Shown here in pieces: positions 53,801 to 63,087 of a DNA stretch of 64,000 bases; positions within the stretch are counted from its first letter, which is position 1; every line of letters starts with the position of its first letter. Made by a program: the position numbers and the translations under genes. Below the pieces are notes generated by a model, which was not told the origin of the DNA, did no database searches, and saw only the letters and a program-made list of their open reading frames with translations. Where the stretch lies: contig JAAMEZ010000050.1 of assembly GCA_013322215.1 (NCBI GenBank), positions 146,895 through 210,894 on the forward strand, in the 5' to 3' direction. This DNA comes from Martinezella rhizogenes. GTDB lineage: Bacteria > Pseudomonadota > Alphaproteobacteria > Rhizobiales > Rhizobiaceae.

Positions 53801-54778
53801 TCAACGCGCAGCCGCAAGCCTGTGGTAGAGTTCCAGCAGCGGCTCGACGGCGCGATTCCAGGTAAAATTCTTATTTACGTGTCGCTGCAGCTGCTCCGAT
53901 GGCGGTGTTTCTGCTGCTTTCATCAACGCAACGGCAATTCCTTCTACATCGTCGCTGTCGACATACAGAGCATGATCTCCAAAATACTCGCGGGTGGAGC
54001 CTTCGCCGGTAACCACGAGCCGTGCACCTGCAGCCGATGCCTCCAAAGCAGCAAGGCCTGGCGTTTCCAACGTCGAAGGCAGACAGAAAACCTCGCAAGC
54101 AGCATATGCAGACCGCAGCAACGGACTATCGTGATTAAGGGCGCCCAAATGGCGGACATTCGGACCGGCTTCTGCGAGACAAGCCTTACCATATTCTGCG
54201 TCTCGGATATGACCAAAGAGTATCAATGGCTTGCCGGCTTGCTTTGCCGCGCGGATCAAAGCCAACTGGTTCTTGCGTGGCTCGATATTGCCGACATTGA
54301 GCACAAACGGCCCGTCAACCTCGAAGGCGGAGCGGAAAAGTCCAGGGTCAACCGGCTCTCCGAACCACGGATCGCAGGCGTTGCGCACCGTATGGAAGCG
54401 TTCGCGCGGTAGACCGAGTATGGTCGAGATACGGTCGCTTTCTATATCGCCATTGGCAACGATCGCATCAGCCAAGGAAAGCTGCGCGGCGATTTCGGCG
54501 ATTGGGTAGAGGTGCAGGGTTTCTTCCGTCAGCCAGAGGCTGGCGGAAATGACGAGAGGAATGCCCCGCGCCTTCGCGTAGTTGCACAGATGTACGGAGC
54601 CGCCCATACACGAGAAAAAATGGAATATGTCTGCCTTGTCGAGGCCGCCACGCCAGGGATCGTACCGCACCACATCCGCGCCGGCGTTGAGCAGATATTG
54701 TTCATATTTCAGCAGCTGTATTTCGCCACCGCCCGGTGTTTCGAATGCCCAGGGATAAGTCGCATAGACAACGCGCAT
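53801..54778 (-). CDS. GT4-family glycosyltransferase
   Basis: A 325-residue GT-B enzyme. The opening RVVYATYPWAFETPGGGEIQ is the typical acceptor-side Gly-rich loop of GT4 proteins. The C-domain has LNVGNIEPRKNQLALIRAA, ILFGHIRDAEYG, VRHLGALNHDSPLLRSAYAA and PSTLETPGLAALEASAAG, the donor site with EX7E spacing. It acts at the cytosolic face in building the exported glycan. The start overlaps the stop of the preceding glycosyltransferase gene (TGATG). The sugar transferred is unknown, but dTDP-rhamnose is a plausible donor given the rml genes. Confidence 0.88.
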   Translation of the reverse strand: MRVVYATYPWAFETPGGGEIQLLKYEQYLLNAGADVVRYDPWRGGLDKADIFHFFSCMGGSVHLCNYAKARGIPLVISASLWLTEETLHLYPIAEIAAQLSLADAIVANGDIESDRISTILGLPRERFHTVRNACDPWFGEPVDPGLFRSAFEVDGPFVLNVGNIEPRKNQLALIRAAKQAGKPLILFGHIRDAEYGKACLAEAGPNVRHLGALNHDSPLLRSAYAACEVFCLPSTLETPGLAALEASAAGARLVVTGEGSTREYFGDHALYVDSDDVEGIAVALMKAAETPPSEQLQRHVNKNFTWNRAVEPLLELYHRLAAAR

Positions 54779-55857
54779 CAGGCCGCTCCCAACCCTTCGA
54801 TGGCAGCCAGGATAAGCCTGCCGTCAGCCTCTGTCCGCAGTTCCTCAAAGCGTTTTTTCCGCAAGGAGGCGTGGCCAGCGTGGTCGCCATCTATAAGAAA
54901 AGCCGCGATCGCCGCTGCTGCCTTGTCATCTTCCCGAATTAGCAATGCCGCAGACCCCAACACTTCCAATATTGCGGGAACGGGAGTGACGAACATCGGT
55001 TTATCAAAGGCCAGCGCATCGAGGGCGGGTACGCAGAACCCTTCGTGAGACGAATGCGCGATGCAGGCCGTCGCCATTTCATAGAGCGTCTTCAGTTGGC
55101 GATCCGATATCCCATGATGGAAGGTGACAGGCACACCATGGGTTTCCTCGATCGTCTTCGCGAGCGCCTTGACAAGATCGACGTAGGGGCCGTTTGCGGG
55201 ACCACCGACGATATCGAGTGCAATCGGTATCTTCAGCGCCGCTAGCTCTCCGGCGATATCGACAATGTCGAGGACGCCCTTATGTGCAACGATGCGCCCA
55301 ACGTAGAGGAGATTTTGCTTATCCGACGCAGCTCGGAGACCTTCGGCCTGAACAGCATTCCACCGGTCCGCGCCGATGAGCGGCGGGCAGATGACGATCC
55401 GGTCCCTGTGATGCGCTAAAGCATCCGCATCGAACGCCTCGAGCAGACACTTCGCCGTCGCTTCCGAATTGACCATGATGACATCGAACTTAGCGAGAAG
55501 TGGACGCTGCTCGAGGCCCAGCCGGCAATTTTCGATTGTTCGCTCGTCAGCTCGATCAATCAGATCAGGCGGTGTGATATTGTGAAAATAAACAATTTTA
55601 GGATTCGGTAGAGCGATAACATCCTCAAGCGCAGGATCGAAGATCGAATGATTGAAAAAGATGACATCCTGCGGCTGGATTGCCGTCCAAAATGCCGAGC
55701 GGGTTTCAACAGGGTGAGGCTCCTGAACGTCTGTATGTTCAGCCCAAAGCCGAACATCGTGCCCTGCTTTCTCCGCTAGAATGGCGATCTGCCGCGCGAA
55801 GCTGCCGACGGCGTCGTTTAAAACGATATCCCGGGCATGAATATGCACTGTGCTCAA
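54778..55857 (-). CDS. GT4-family glycosyltransferase
   Basis: A 359-residue GT-B enzyme. N-domain: HIHARDIVLNDAVGSFARQI, DVIFFNHSIFDPAL, VIMVNSEATAKCLLEAF. C-domain: KQNLLYVGRIVAHKGVLDIV, PVTFHHGISDRQLKTLYEMA and CIAHSSHEGFCVPALDALAF, the nucleotide-sugar site (EGFCVPALD). It lies between the ABC transporter ATPase gene (23 bases) and the next GT4 gene (1-base overlap), all leftward, so it belongs to the same operon. The specific linkage is unknown. Confidence 0.88.
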   Translation of the reverse strand: MSTVHIHARDIVLNDAVGSFARQIAILAEKAGHDVRLWAEHTDVQEPHPVETRSAFWTAIQPQDVIFFNHSIFDPALEDVIALPNPKIVYFHNITPPDLIDRADERTIENCRLGLEQRPLLAKFDVIMVNSEATAKCLLEAFDADALAHHRDRIVICPPLIGADRWNAVQAEGLRAASDKQNLLYVGRIVAHKGVLDIVDIAGELAALKIPIALDIVGGPANGPYVDLVKALAKTIEETHGVPVTFHHGISDRQLKTLYEMATACIAHSSHEGFCVPALDALAFDKPMFVTPVPAILEVLGSAALLIREDDKAAAAIAAFLIDGDHAGHASLRKKRFEELRTEADGRLILAAIEGLGAA

Positions 55858-55880
55858 CGCTGTTCTCTCTGTATTATAGG

Positions 55881-56627
55881 TCAGCTAACTGCAGTTGCAG
55901 GCATTTCCGCACCATCAATCTTCTGCGCCCGCACGACAGCTTCATCGGATTTGATATGCCCGTGCTCTAGCCGCACGATGCGTGTGCAAACACGCTCAAG
56001 CATCTTCATGTTGTGGGATGCAATGATGAGGATCTTCGAACGGGAAACCAGATCCTCCATGCGCCGCTCGGCCTTCTTGGAAAAGGTTTCATCAACGACG
56101 CTCAGCCATTCATCCAGAAGAAGGATCTCCGGTGAGAACGCCGTCGAGACTGAGAAAAGCACGCGCATCAGCATGCCCGAAGAGAACGTGCGCAAGGGCA
56201 TGCGGCGCATCTTGTCCTCTAGGTCCGTGAACTCCCAGATCGAATCGACAAGCTCTTTCGTTGGTTTGATGCCGTCCACGCGGAGCAAGAGCCTGATGTT
56301 GTCCTCGGCCGAAATTTCCATATTCGCGCCGATCGCAAGCCCGAGCAAAGGTGTTATTTGACCGGCGACGGAGATGTTGCCGCCGGATATTGGAAAAATA
56401 CCCGCTATCGTACGCAACAGCGTTGTCTTGCCGGAACCGTTTGGCCCGTACAGCCCGATGCGTTCCCCAGCTTTAACCTCAAAGTCGATCTCGTGGAGGG
56501 CGCGGATGACAGTTGTTTTCTCCGTAGATCCGCCCGCGGCGGACAGCAAAAGCCTCTTCAGAGACTTGTCGTTCAGGTCGTAGATCGGATAGTCAAGTGT
56601 GACTTTCTTAAGCGTGATCGTAGCCAT
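55881..56627 (-). CDS. wzt: ABC transporter ATPase for polysaccharide export (Wzt/KpsT-like)
   Basis: A 248-residue ATPase: Walker A GLYGPNGSGKTTLLRT, signature-like LRTFSSGMLMRVLFSV, Walker B ILLLDEWLSVVDETF and switch His in ASHN. It is typical of the polysaccharide/teichoic-acid export subgroup, where the signature is degenerate (FSSGMxxRLxF). At 248 residues it lacks the C-terminal carbohydrate-binding domain of O-antigen Wzt proteins that recognise a capped chain end, so export is of the uncapped or KpsT-like type. It is 3 bases downstream of the permease gene. It acts at the inner membrane with that protein to flip the finished lipid-linked glycan. Confidence 0.88.
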   Translation of the reverse strand: MATITLKKVTLDYPIYDLNDKSLKRLLLSAAGGSTEKTTVIRALHEIDFEVKAGERIGLYGPNGSGKTTLLRTIAGIFPISGGNISVAGQITPLLGLAIGANMEISAEDNIRLLLRVDGIKPTKELVDSIWEFTDLEDKMRRMPLRTFSSGMLMRVLFSVSTAFSPEILLLDEWLSVVDETFSKKAERRMEDLVSRSKILIIASHNMKMLERVCTRIVRLEHGHIKSDEAVVRAQKIDGAEMPATAVS

Positions 56628-56630
56628 TGT

Positions 56631-57467
56631 TCAGATCCAAAAAGCTGCGTTGCGCAGGCGCGTTAGCGCAAACCAGCTCAACAGGGCAAGAATTGCGAGG
56701 AGTCCCAGCGACACGATAAAACTATGCCAAGGCATGGCGCCGTTCAACAATGGCTCTCGCCAGATCGCGAGCAAATGCACCACGGGGTTATAGTGCAGCA
56801 GATAGTCGCGACCCGCGACCACATGCGGTTTCCACATGATCGGAGACGCAAGGAAGGCCAAGTTCATAAATGACTCGACCAACGGCTGCACGTCTCGATA
56901 GCGTGTGGCAAGCGTTCCTGCCACGAGCGATAGGCAAAGCGTCACCGCCATGAAGATGATCAGCCCTGGAAGAGCCATGAGGAGACCGAGGAACGTAGCC
57001 CCTCCGAGAAAGATGAAAAGAATAATCGGAACGACGATGTTATGGGCGAGAAACAGCAGATGCCGGAAAAAGCACTGGACATAGAAGACATAGGCAGGCA
57101 GGCCACGATCTTTGATGAACCCGCCCGCACCTAGCAGGGTCGTCGTCGCATTGTTGGTCGCACCGGCCAAAAAGTTCCACATGACGAAACTGACCGCAAA
57201 ATACGGCAGGAAGTCGGGAACGGAGACGTTCGATATAGCGCTAAAGACAAAGCCAATGCAGCCTGCGAAAATTGCTGTCTGTAGCGTGATCCAAAAAGGG
57301 CCGATCACCGATCGGGCATAGCGGTGCCGCACATCGTACCAAGCCAGGAAATAGGCCAATTTGATGTTGTTATACACGCCAGGTGGCGACTTCTGTATCC
57401 GCAAGGACTCAGTCGGTTCAGACCGCGACGGATTCAACGGGCTCGTCGCCTGTGTCTCAACTAACAT
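56631..57467 (-). CDS. wzm: ABC-2 polysaccharide export permease (Wzm-like)
   Basis: A 278-residue inner-membrane protein with six predicted helices and the family core LAWYDVRHRYARSVIGPFWI, the amphipathic helix and signature of ABC-2 glycan exporters (R-YR-S-LGP-W). Six helices include SVPDFLPYFAVSFVMWNFLA and NIVVPIILFIFLGG. The C-terminal part ends RLRNAAFWI. The ATG at 57467 is preferred because GAGG lies 9 bases upstream; ATG at 57476 and an earlier one are possible. It pairs with the ATPase directly downstream. Such transporters handle O-antigen or capsule chains built entirely in the cytosol, so polymerisation here is Wzy-independent. Confidence 0.87.
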   Translation of the reverse strand: MLVETQATSPLNPSRSEPTESLRIQKSPPGVYNNIKLAYFLAWYDVRHRYARSVIGPFWITLQTAIFAGCIGFVFSAISNVSVPDFLPYFAVSFVMWNFLAGATNNATTTLLGAGGFIKDRGLPAYVFYVQCFFRHLLFLAHNIVVPIILFIFLGGATFLGLLMALPGLIIFMAVTLCLSLVAGTLATRYRDVQPLVESFMNLAFLASPIMWKPHVVAGRDYLLHYNPVVHLLAIWREPLLNGAMPWHSFIVSLGLLAILALLSWFALTRLRNAAFWI

Positions 57468-57585
57468 ATTAATCATCCTCTTCTCGAGATTAAAAGCATC
57501 CGGGTCATCCATCCCACAAGCTCCAACTAATAAGCAAATGGGAGCAAAAGAAGGCCTAGGCTTTCCTGCCTTGATGCAGGAGCGA

Positions 57586-58473
57586 TCAACCCCTGGTCAC
57601 CGCCAACCGCTGCAGGCAGTGAGCTAAAGAGTCGCGCCAGTGTGGTGCTTCAATTTCCAGCATGTCGGCGATCCGGCTGCAATCAAAACGTGAATTGGCT
57701 GGTCGTCTCGCCGGCGTCGGATATTCGGCAGTCGAGATTGCTGTCACACGGTCGGGCACTGTCCATCCCTGCGCTGCCGCTTCGGTGAAAATTGCCTCGG
57801 CAAACCCGTGCCATGTCGTATATCCCCGACCGGCGAAATGGAATGTCCCCGCGACGTTGCGCGAGCGAGCCTTTGCTATCTCAACAATCTTCAAGCAGGC
57901 TGAGGCAATATCGCCCGCATAGGTAGGATTGCCATACTGATCGGCGACTACGCGCAGTTCCTTGCGCTCCCCGCCGAGGCGAAGCATGGTCTTGACGAAG
58001 TTGCTTCCGCTCTCGTGAAAAACCCAGGCGGTGCGCAGGATGGTGGCTGCCGAATAGACCTCACGCACTCGCTTCTCGCCTTCAGCCTTGCTCAGGCCAT
58101 AAGTGCTGATTGGCGATATCGCATCGTCTTCGGTGTAGGGTGTCGTTTTATCGCCCGAAAAGACGTAATCTGTAGAGATATGCACAAAGGGGACATCGAG
58201 CTCCCTTGCGGCCTGTGCTATGATCGCTGGGGCATCCGCATTCAGACGCATCGCCGAGGCAGCGTCGCTCTCCGCTTTATCCACAGCGGTATAAGCCGCA
58301 GCGTTTACAATGGCTGACGCTCCTGACTTCATGATTGCTGTATATGTTTGGTCGATATCCGAAAGATCGAGCTCGCCCCGACCCCAGGCAACCCATTCGA
58401 GGCCGCGTTCCTCGGCCAATTCCGCAAGGGCTGTTGCAACCTGTCCATTCTTACCCAAGATCAAGAGTGTCAT
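57586..58473 (-). CDS. rmlD: dTDP-4-dehydrorhamnose reductase
   Basis: A 295-residue SDR enzyme catalysing the last step of dTDP-L-rhamnose synthesis (NADPH reduction of dTDP-4-keto-L-rhamnose). Signatures: ILGKNGQVATALAE (nucleotide-binding GxxGQ), NAAAYTAVDKAESD, FVHISTDYVFSGDKTTPY, and YGLSKAEGEKRV with the catalytic Tyr-Lys pair. The ATG overlaps the rmlB stop by 4 bases (ATGA). Length matches the family. Between this gene and the next (the permease) are 118 bases with no promoter that I can recognise. Confidence 0.95.
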   Translation of the reverse strand: MTLLILGKNGQVATALAELAEERGLEWVAWGRGELDLSDIDQTYTAIMKSGASAIVNAAAYTAVDKAESDAASAMRLNADAPAIIAQAARELDVPFVHISTDYVFSGDKTTPYTEDDAISPISTYGLSKAEGEKRVREVYSAATILRTAWVFHESGSNFVKTMLRLGGERKELRVVADQYGNPTYAGDIASACLKIVEIAKARSRNVAGTFHFAGRGYTTWHGFAEAIFTEAAAQGWTVPDRVTAISTAEYPTPARRPANSRFDCSRIADMLEIEAPHWRDSLAHCLQRLAVTRG

Positions 58474-59528
58474 TTGGCTTTTGCCTTATAGAGGGCCTCG
58501 GCAGCCTCCTTGTGAGGCCGCCACCACCACTCGTTGGAAAGATACCACAAGATGGTGGCATGCAGACCGTGGTCGAAATCATATTTCGCTTTCCAGCCGA
58601 GTTCGGTTTCGATCTTCGTTGCATCTATCGCATAGCGATGATCGTGACCGAGGCGGTCGGTTACGTAGGTGATAAGGCTCTCATATCCTCCTTGCGGCGC
58701 AGGAGGCCCCAACTCGTCCAACAGGGAACAAATGGTGCGAACGACATCGACGTTGCGGCGCTCGTTGCGCCCACCGATATTGTATTTTTCACCAAGGCGC
58801 CCCTTCATCGCCACAAGCCACAGAGCGGACGCATGATCATCCACGTGCAACCAGTCGCGGACATTGTTTCCGGCGCCGTATACCGGTAACGAGCCATGCT
58901 CCAGCGCGGTCGTAATCATGCGCGGGATGAGCTTTTCCGGAAACTGGAACGGACCATAATTGTTTGAACAATTCGAAATGACAATCGGCAGGCCGTAGGT
59001 ATGATGCCAAGCATTGACCAGATGGTCCGATGCAGCCTTCGATGCAGAATAAGGCGAGTTTGGCGAATAGGGCGTCGTTTCCGAGAAAAGTCCATCGTCG
59101 CCCAACGTACCATACACCTCGTCTGTCGAGACATGCAGGAAACGGAATTCCGTTTGCTCGGCGGCTGAGAGTGCCGACCAATAGCCACGGACAGCTTCTA
59201 GAAGCCGGAAGGTGCCGACGATATTGGTCTCGATGAACGGCGCCGCCCCATCGATAGAGCGGTCGACGTGAGACTCCGCCGCGAGATGCAGAATGACCGA
59301 CGGGCGGTGACGTTGCAGGATTTCACCCACCAGCTCGCTATTACCAATGTCACCTTGTATGGTCGAGAAGCGCGGACTGGATTTGACGGAGTCGAGCGAG
59401 CGAAGATCACCAGCGTAGGTCAACAGATCCAGATTGACGACATCGTAATCTGTTTCGCCAATGAGATACCGACAGACTGCTGATCCTATAAAGCCCGCTC
59501 CACCAGTGACCATTGCTGTTTTGCGCAT
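58470..59528 (-). CDS. rmlB: dTDP-glucose 4,6-dehydratase
   Basis: A 352-residue SDR-type enzyme for the second step of dTDP-L-rhamnose synthesis. Visible: VTGGAGFIGSAVCRYL (NAD site), LHLAAESHVDRSIDGA, FLHVSTDEVYGTLGDDG (the catalytic Asp-Glu of the dehydratase in STDEVYG), PYSASKAASDHLV (Tyr-x3-Lys) and NNYGPFQFPEKLIP. The ATG at 59528 follows GGAGA by 7 bases; an in-frame codon 15 bases earlier is not used. It is the first gene of the leftward operon and divergent from rmlC, with 104 bases between them that should contain both promoters. Confidence 0.95.
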   Translation of the reverse strand: MRKTAMVTGGAGFIGSAVCRYLIGETDYDVVNLDLLTYAGDLRSLDSVKSSPRFSTIQGDIGNSELVGEILQRHRPSVILHLAAESHVDRSIDGAAPFIETNIVGTFRLLEAVRGYWSALSAAEQTEFRFLHVSTDEVYGTLGDDGLFSETTPYSPNSPYSASKAASDHLVNAWHHTYGLPIVISNCSNNYGPFQFPEKLIPRMITTALEHGSLPVYGAGNNVRDWLHVDDHASALWLVAMKGRLGEKYNIGGRNERRNVDVVRTICSLLDELGPPAPQGGYESLITYVTDRLGHDHRYAIDATKIETELGWKAKYDFDHGLHATILWYLSNEWWWRPHKEAAEALYKAKAK

Positions 59529-59632
59529 GAAAGCTCTCCGCACTACCTTGTACTTAAGGGAGTGTCCCTATATCGGATCTGTATCGACGTCAAAGCTGCT
59601 AGCGCGATCGCCATCTCCAGGAAAGGAAAAAA

Positions 59633-60184
59633 ATGAACTTCAAGGCTATTCCTCAGGCTATCCCCGACGTCCTGCTCCTGGAACACAGGGAATTCGGAGA
59701 CGATCGCGGCTCGTTTACTGAGACGTTTCGCGCTTCCGCGTTCCAGGAATTTGGGTTGCCGCAATTTGTACAGGACAATCAATCACGCTCTTCAAAAGGA
59801 GTCGTTCGCGGCCTGCATTACCAGGTCAATCCAAACGCGGTAGGAAAGCTAGTCCGCTGCGTTCACGGGCGGATATTCGACGTTGCCGTGGATCTGCGGC
59901 TGGGATCGCCGACCTATGGTAAATGGACGGGTACGGAGCTTGCTGGCACAGATAACCACATGTTTTATGTTCCAGAGGGCTTCGCACATGGCTTCATGGC
60001 GCTGGAGAATGATACCCTCGTTTCCTACCGGCAGACGGGATACTGGGATGCCGCGTCTGAGCGATCGCTCCTATGGAACGATCCTGACGTTGCTATAGAT
60101 TGGCCAAAACTTACTGTGCTGCTTTCACCAAAGGATGCCATCGCCACGCGCTTTGCTGACGTCGATCACAATTTCCGCTACTAG
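59633..60184 (+). CDS. rmlC: dTDP-4-dehydrorhamnose 3,5-epimerase
   Basis: A 183-residue cupin that epimerises dTDP-4-keto-6-deoxyglucose at C3 and C5. Signatures: RGSFTETFRASAFQEFG, FVQDNQSRSSKGVVRGLHYQ with the catalytic His at 62, KLVRCVHGRIFDVAVDLR, YVPEGFAHGFMAL and ATWP-like DVAIDWPK. Length and motif set match RmlC. Facing away from rmlB and converging on rmlA, it is a single-gene unit placed between the two other rhamnose transcription units. The preceding AGGAAAGG sequence is its ribosome site. Confidence 0.95.
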   Translation: MNFKAIPQAIPDVLLLEHREFGDDRGSFTETFRASAFQEFGLPQFVQDNQSRSSKGVVRGLHYQVNPNAVGKLVRCVHGRIFDVAVDLRLGSPTYGKWTGTELAGTDNHMFYVPEGFAHGFMALENDTLVSYRQTGYWDAASERSLLWNDPDVAIDWPKLTVLLSPKDAIATRFADVDHNFRY

Positions 60185-60220
60185 ACGGCAGACCAATCGA
60201 ATTCCGTGTATATAGATAAA

Positions 60221-61105
60221 CTATCGCGGAATCAGGTTAAGCAGGTACTTTCCATAGCCGCTCGACACAAGCGGATGAGCCAGTTGTGCGAGCTGCTCGT
60301 CATCGATGAAGCCCATGCGCCAGGCGATTTCCTCAATGCATGCGATCTTCTGACCCTGGCGTTTTTCGATCGTGTGTACGAATTGGCTCGATTCAAGAAG
60401 ACTATCATGGGTTCCGGTGTCGAACCATGCATTACCGCGACCGAGCTTCTCGACGAAAAGCTTCCCGTTTTGCAGATAGACGTCGTTGACCGTTGTGATC
60501 TCAAGCTCACCGCGGGAAGAGGGCTTGATGCCTTTCGATATCTCGATGACGTCGTTGTCGTAGAAATAAAGTCCGGTAACGGCGAAGTGACTTCTCGGAT
60601 TCTTCGGCTTTTCGACGATGGATATCGGGGTTATCGTATCTTCGGCAAACTCAACGATCCCGTAACGCTCTGGGTCGCTTACCGAATAGGCGAAAACGGT
60701 CGCACCGGAATCGCGCTCGCTCGCCTGCCGCACGCTCGTGCCCACGCCGGTGCCATAGAAGATATTATCTCCAAGCGCGAGGGCCGCGCACGCACCGCCG
60801 ATAAAGCGCTCTCCAATGATGAAAGCCTCGGCAAGACCGCGCGCCTCCGCCTGTATCGCGTACTCGAAACGCATACCCAGCGTTTCGCCGGATCCCAACA
60901 ATTCCTGATAGAGGGGCAATGCACTTGGTGTGGAGATGATCAACACCTCTGTGATTCCGGCGATCATCAGCGTACTGAGCGGATAGTAGATCATCGGCTT
61001 GTCATACACCGGCAACAACTGCTTGCTGATTGGGATCGTCGCTGGGTAAAGCCGTGTTCCCTTGCCGCCGGCGAGGATGATACCTTTGTATTTCGGCTGA
61101 AGCAT
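60221..61105 (-). CDS. rmlA: glucose-1-phosphate thymidylyltransferase
   Basis: A 294-residue nucleotidyltransferase that makes dTDP-glucose from glucose-1-phosphate and dTTP. Signatures: GIILAGGKGTRLYPAT (nucleotide loop), KQLLPVYDKPMIYYPL, ALGDNIFYGTG (metal Asp), RYGIVEFAED, SIVEKPKNPRSHFAVTGLYF and DTGTHDSLLE. The length is standard. The gene converges on rmlC with 36 bases between stops. Together with rmlB, rmlC and rmlD it completes the dTDP-L-rhamnose pathway in the window. Confidence 0.95.
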   Translation of the reverse strand: MLQPKYKGIILAGGKGTRLYPATIPISKQLLPVYDKPMIYYPLSTLMIAGITEVLIISTPSALPLYQELLGSGETLGMRFEYAIQAEARGLAEAFIIGERFIGGACAALALGDNIFYGTGVGTSVRQASERDSGATVFAYSVSDPERYGIVEFAEDTITPISIVEKPKNPRSHFAVTGLYFYDNDVIEISKGIKPSSRGELEITTVNDVYLQNGKLFVEKLGRGNAWFDTGTHDSLLESSQFVHTIEKRQGQKIACIEEIAWRMGFIDDEQLAQLAHPLVSSGYGKYLLNLIPR

Positions 61106-61342
61106 TTACGTTAACCACTTTTCGACCTAAAGGCCACTGAGAATTCAGTTATAGCAAACCCGCATAGATCAACTTGCAAATCTTTTCAACATCTATGGGC
61201 TGACGATATCGTGCCGGCGGGGAAAGTTGGAAACTTGCCATTCAGTTACCAAGAGTGTAACTGGGTTCGCTTAAAATGCGGCTACCAGCAGCAGTTTTTA
61301 TTTGGATCGTTCAACGCAAACGCTGGAGCAAGATCGATAGCT

Positions 61343-62374
61343 ATGAGCGTTCTCCGAGTTTTGGTCGCGAACCGTCCTTCGAACGTCGCCTCTTCCTATG
61401 TGTCTCGATCGATATCGGCTCGACTATTGGAACCGTTGCACTATCTGCGCGATGCAGGAACAGCGGATTTTTTAGTCGATTTCCCGAGCGAACTTCGAAA
61501 GAGATACACGCCTGACTGGGTATTTTTCAATAAGGCAATTGACGACGATTCCCTTGAGTACGCGCTTGAAGCCAAGATGCAGGGCGCTCGCATTCTATAC
61601 GATGTTGATGACCATGTTCTTGCCTACCCGGCCTATAGCGGCGCAAAACCCACACAGGCGAATATCGATATTATCCTCAAATTCCTTTCACTTAGCGATA
61701 TCGTAAGCGTTGCAAATCCTCGACTCTTGAAAATTTACAAGCCTCTTTGCTCAAATATTCAACTTCTGCCGAACGGGATATATACCGAGAGATATGCATC
61801 GTCACCTCTCGTAGCACGCGAAGACAGGAAGCTTCGCATCGGCATGGTCAACGCCGATTTTTTGAAGATCGTAAATTTCAAACAAGAATGGCTCCAAGCA
61901 ATCGATGCTATCAGGGATAGGTATCCAGATATCGAGTTCACGTACTATGGAGATTTTCCGCCAGATGAACTGGGACTACAGGACTGGCAATGGCTTGGAA
62001 GTGTTGATTTCGAGACCTATCGTCGCTCGCTCTTTAAAGGTATCTTTGATATCGGCCTAGTTCCCTTGGGGGGGAAGGAGGATGAGGGAAGTTACGAGTT
62101 CAATCTTTGCAAAAATCCCTTCAAGTTTATTGAATTCGGAGCAGCCGGCATTGCGGGTGTTTATTCAAGAGTACCGGTTTACGAAACGGTAATAGACGAC
62201 GGTGTCCACGGCCGTCTGGTTGAGAACCAGCGTGATGCATGGATAAAGGCCATCGCGATGTTCGTCGATAACCCTGACGCGAGGCGGAAGCTGGTTGAAA
62301 ATGCGGCTTTGCGAGTGGGGAGCGCACTCCATATCAAGTATGCGGCTTCAGCCTTAGCCTTGATGCTACGATAG
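61343..62374 (+). CDS. glycosyltransferase (GT4-like) at the cluster edge
   Basis: A 343-residue protein. The ATG at 61343 gives the opening MSVLRVLVANRPSNVASSYV; a longer frame from 61211 adds 44 residues without a family pattern. The N-domain has LLEPLHYLRDAGTADFLVDF, DWVFFNKAID and ARILYDVDDHVL, a DxDD pattern seen in some capsule-type transferases. The C-domain has LLPNGIYTERYASS, KLRIGMVNADFLKI and FKFIEFGAAGIAGVYSRVPVY, the donor-binding segment (F-E-x-A-A-G). It is rightward, with a distinctly more AT-rich codon use than the leftward operon, so it may have come separately. The sugar is unknown. Confidence 0.75.
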   Translation: MSVLRVLVANRPSNVASSYVSRSISARLLEPLHYLRDAGTADFLVDFPSELRKRYTPDWVFFNKAIDDDSLEYALEAKMQGARILYDVDDHVLAYPAYSGAKPTQANIDIILKFLSLSDIVSVANPRLLKIYKPLCSNIQLLPNGIYTERYASSPLVAREDRKLRIGMVNADFLKIVNFKQEWLQAIDAIRDRYPDIEFTYYGDFPPDELGLQDWQWLGSVDFETYRRSLFKGIFDIGLVPLGGKEDEGSYEFNLCKNPFKFIEFGAAGIAGVYSRVPVYETVIDDGVHGRLVENQRDAWIKAIAMFVDNPDARRKLVENAALRVGSALHIKYAASALALMLR

Positions 62375-62388
62375 AGTGACAGAAAAAC

Positions 62389-62976
62389 TTAGAAGCTCGC
62401 CTTTTTCAACAACATGCTCCCGTCCACCAAGCAAATATCGAGCTCTACAATCGCGCAGTTTCGCAATTTGAACATTGGGAATCGGCTTAGTTCGATATCG
62501 AACAGTGTGTGCAGTATGATGTTGATGGGCCCGAGGTGTGTAAAAAGTAATACTTTTTGATTGTGCTTGGGCTTCACTTCCGAGCTGATGAAACTCAGCA
62601 CTCGCTTTCCCATCTCGGAATGGCTTTCTCCGTCTGGATATGACCTTTCAAGATCGAGAGGGTTGAAAAAATCCGGAAATTCTGCGTCAAATTTTGATCG
62701 TGGCCGCCCGCCCCAGGTTCCGCCATTCGTTTCCTTCAAGAGGCTCGTAACTAGCATTACATCAAATCCAGCCAGTCGCGCCGTCTGAATTGTGCGCTCG
62801 GTGTCACTCACATAAACCGCATCGAATACACCAAACGACTTTAGTGAATCCGACAACACAATTGCTTGTCTTTCACCCTCCTCGCTAAGCTCATCCGCGT
62901 CCGTGCCAGTGAGCGAGCCAGCGATGTTGCCTTTCGATTCCGCGTGCCTGACCAGCACAAGCTTCAATGCAGCCAT
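62389..62976 (-). CDS. histidine phosphatase superfamily protein
   Basis: A 195-residue phosphoglycerate-mutase-like protein. The first motif LVLVRHAESKGNIAGS carries the catalytic His, with a following DELSEEGERQAIVLSD. The second His is in LLFTHLGPINIILHT, and a Glu in LLKETNGGTWGG may be the proton donor. Targets could be a sugar phosphate, a nucleotide or a phosphoprotein. The start at 62976 is chosen since it opens MAALKLVLVRH; a GTG at 63030 is also in frame. AT-rich codon use like its neighbours. Presence in a glycan cluster suggests sugar-phosphate dephosphorylation, which is inference. Confidence 0.75.
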   Translation of the reverse strand: MAALKLVLVRHAESKGNIAGSLTGTDADELSEEGERQAIVLSDSLKSFGVFDAVYVSDTERTIQTARLAGFDVMLVTSLLKETNGGTWGGRPRSKFDAEFPDFFNPLDLERSYPDGESHSEMGKRVLSFISSEVKPKHNQKVLLFTHLGPINIILHTLFDIELSRFPMFKLRNCAIVELDICLVDGSMLLKKASF

Positions 62977-63087
62977 AACCACAATTTTCTTCAACTGCTC
63001 ATTTTTTGACAGCCGATCGGCTTGTATCACGCTTTCCGTATCATTATGGTTCCCGCTTAGGAAGTGTCATCGCTGTGAATCTTTGAA

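Noticed and set aside
60206..61114. 302-codon rightward frame
   Set aside because: It is the mirror of rmlA, whose leftward translation carries all the nucleotidyltransferase motifs.
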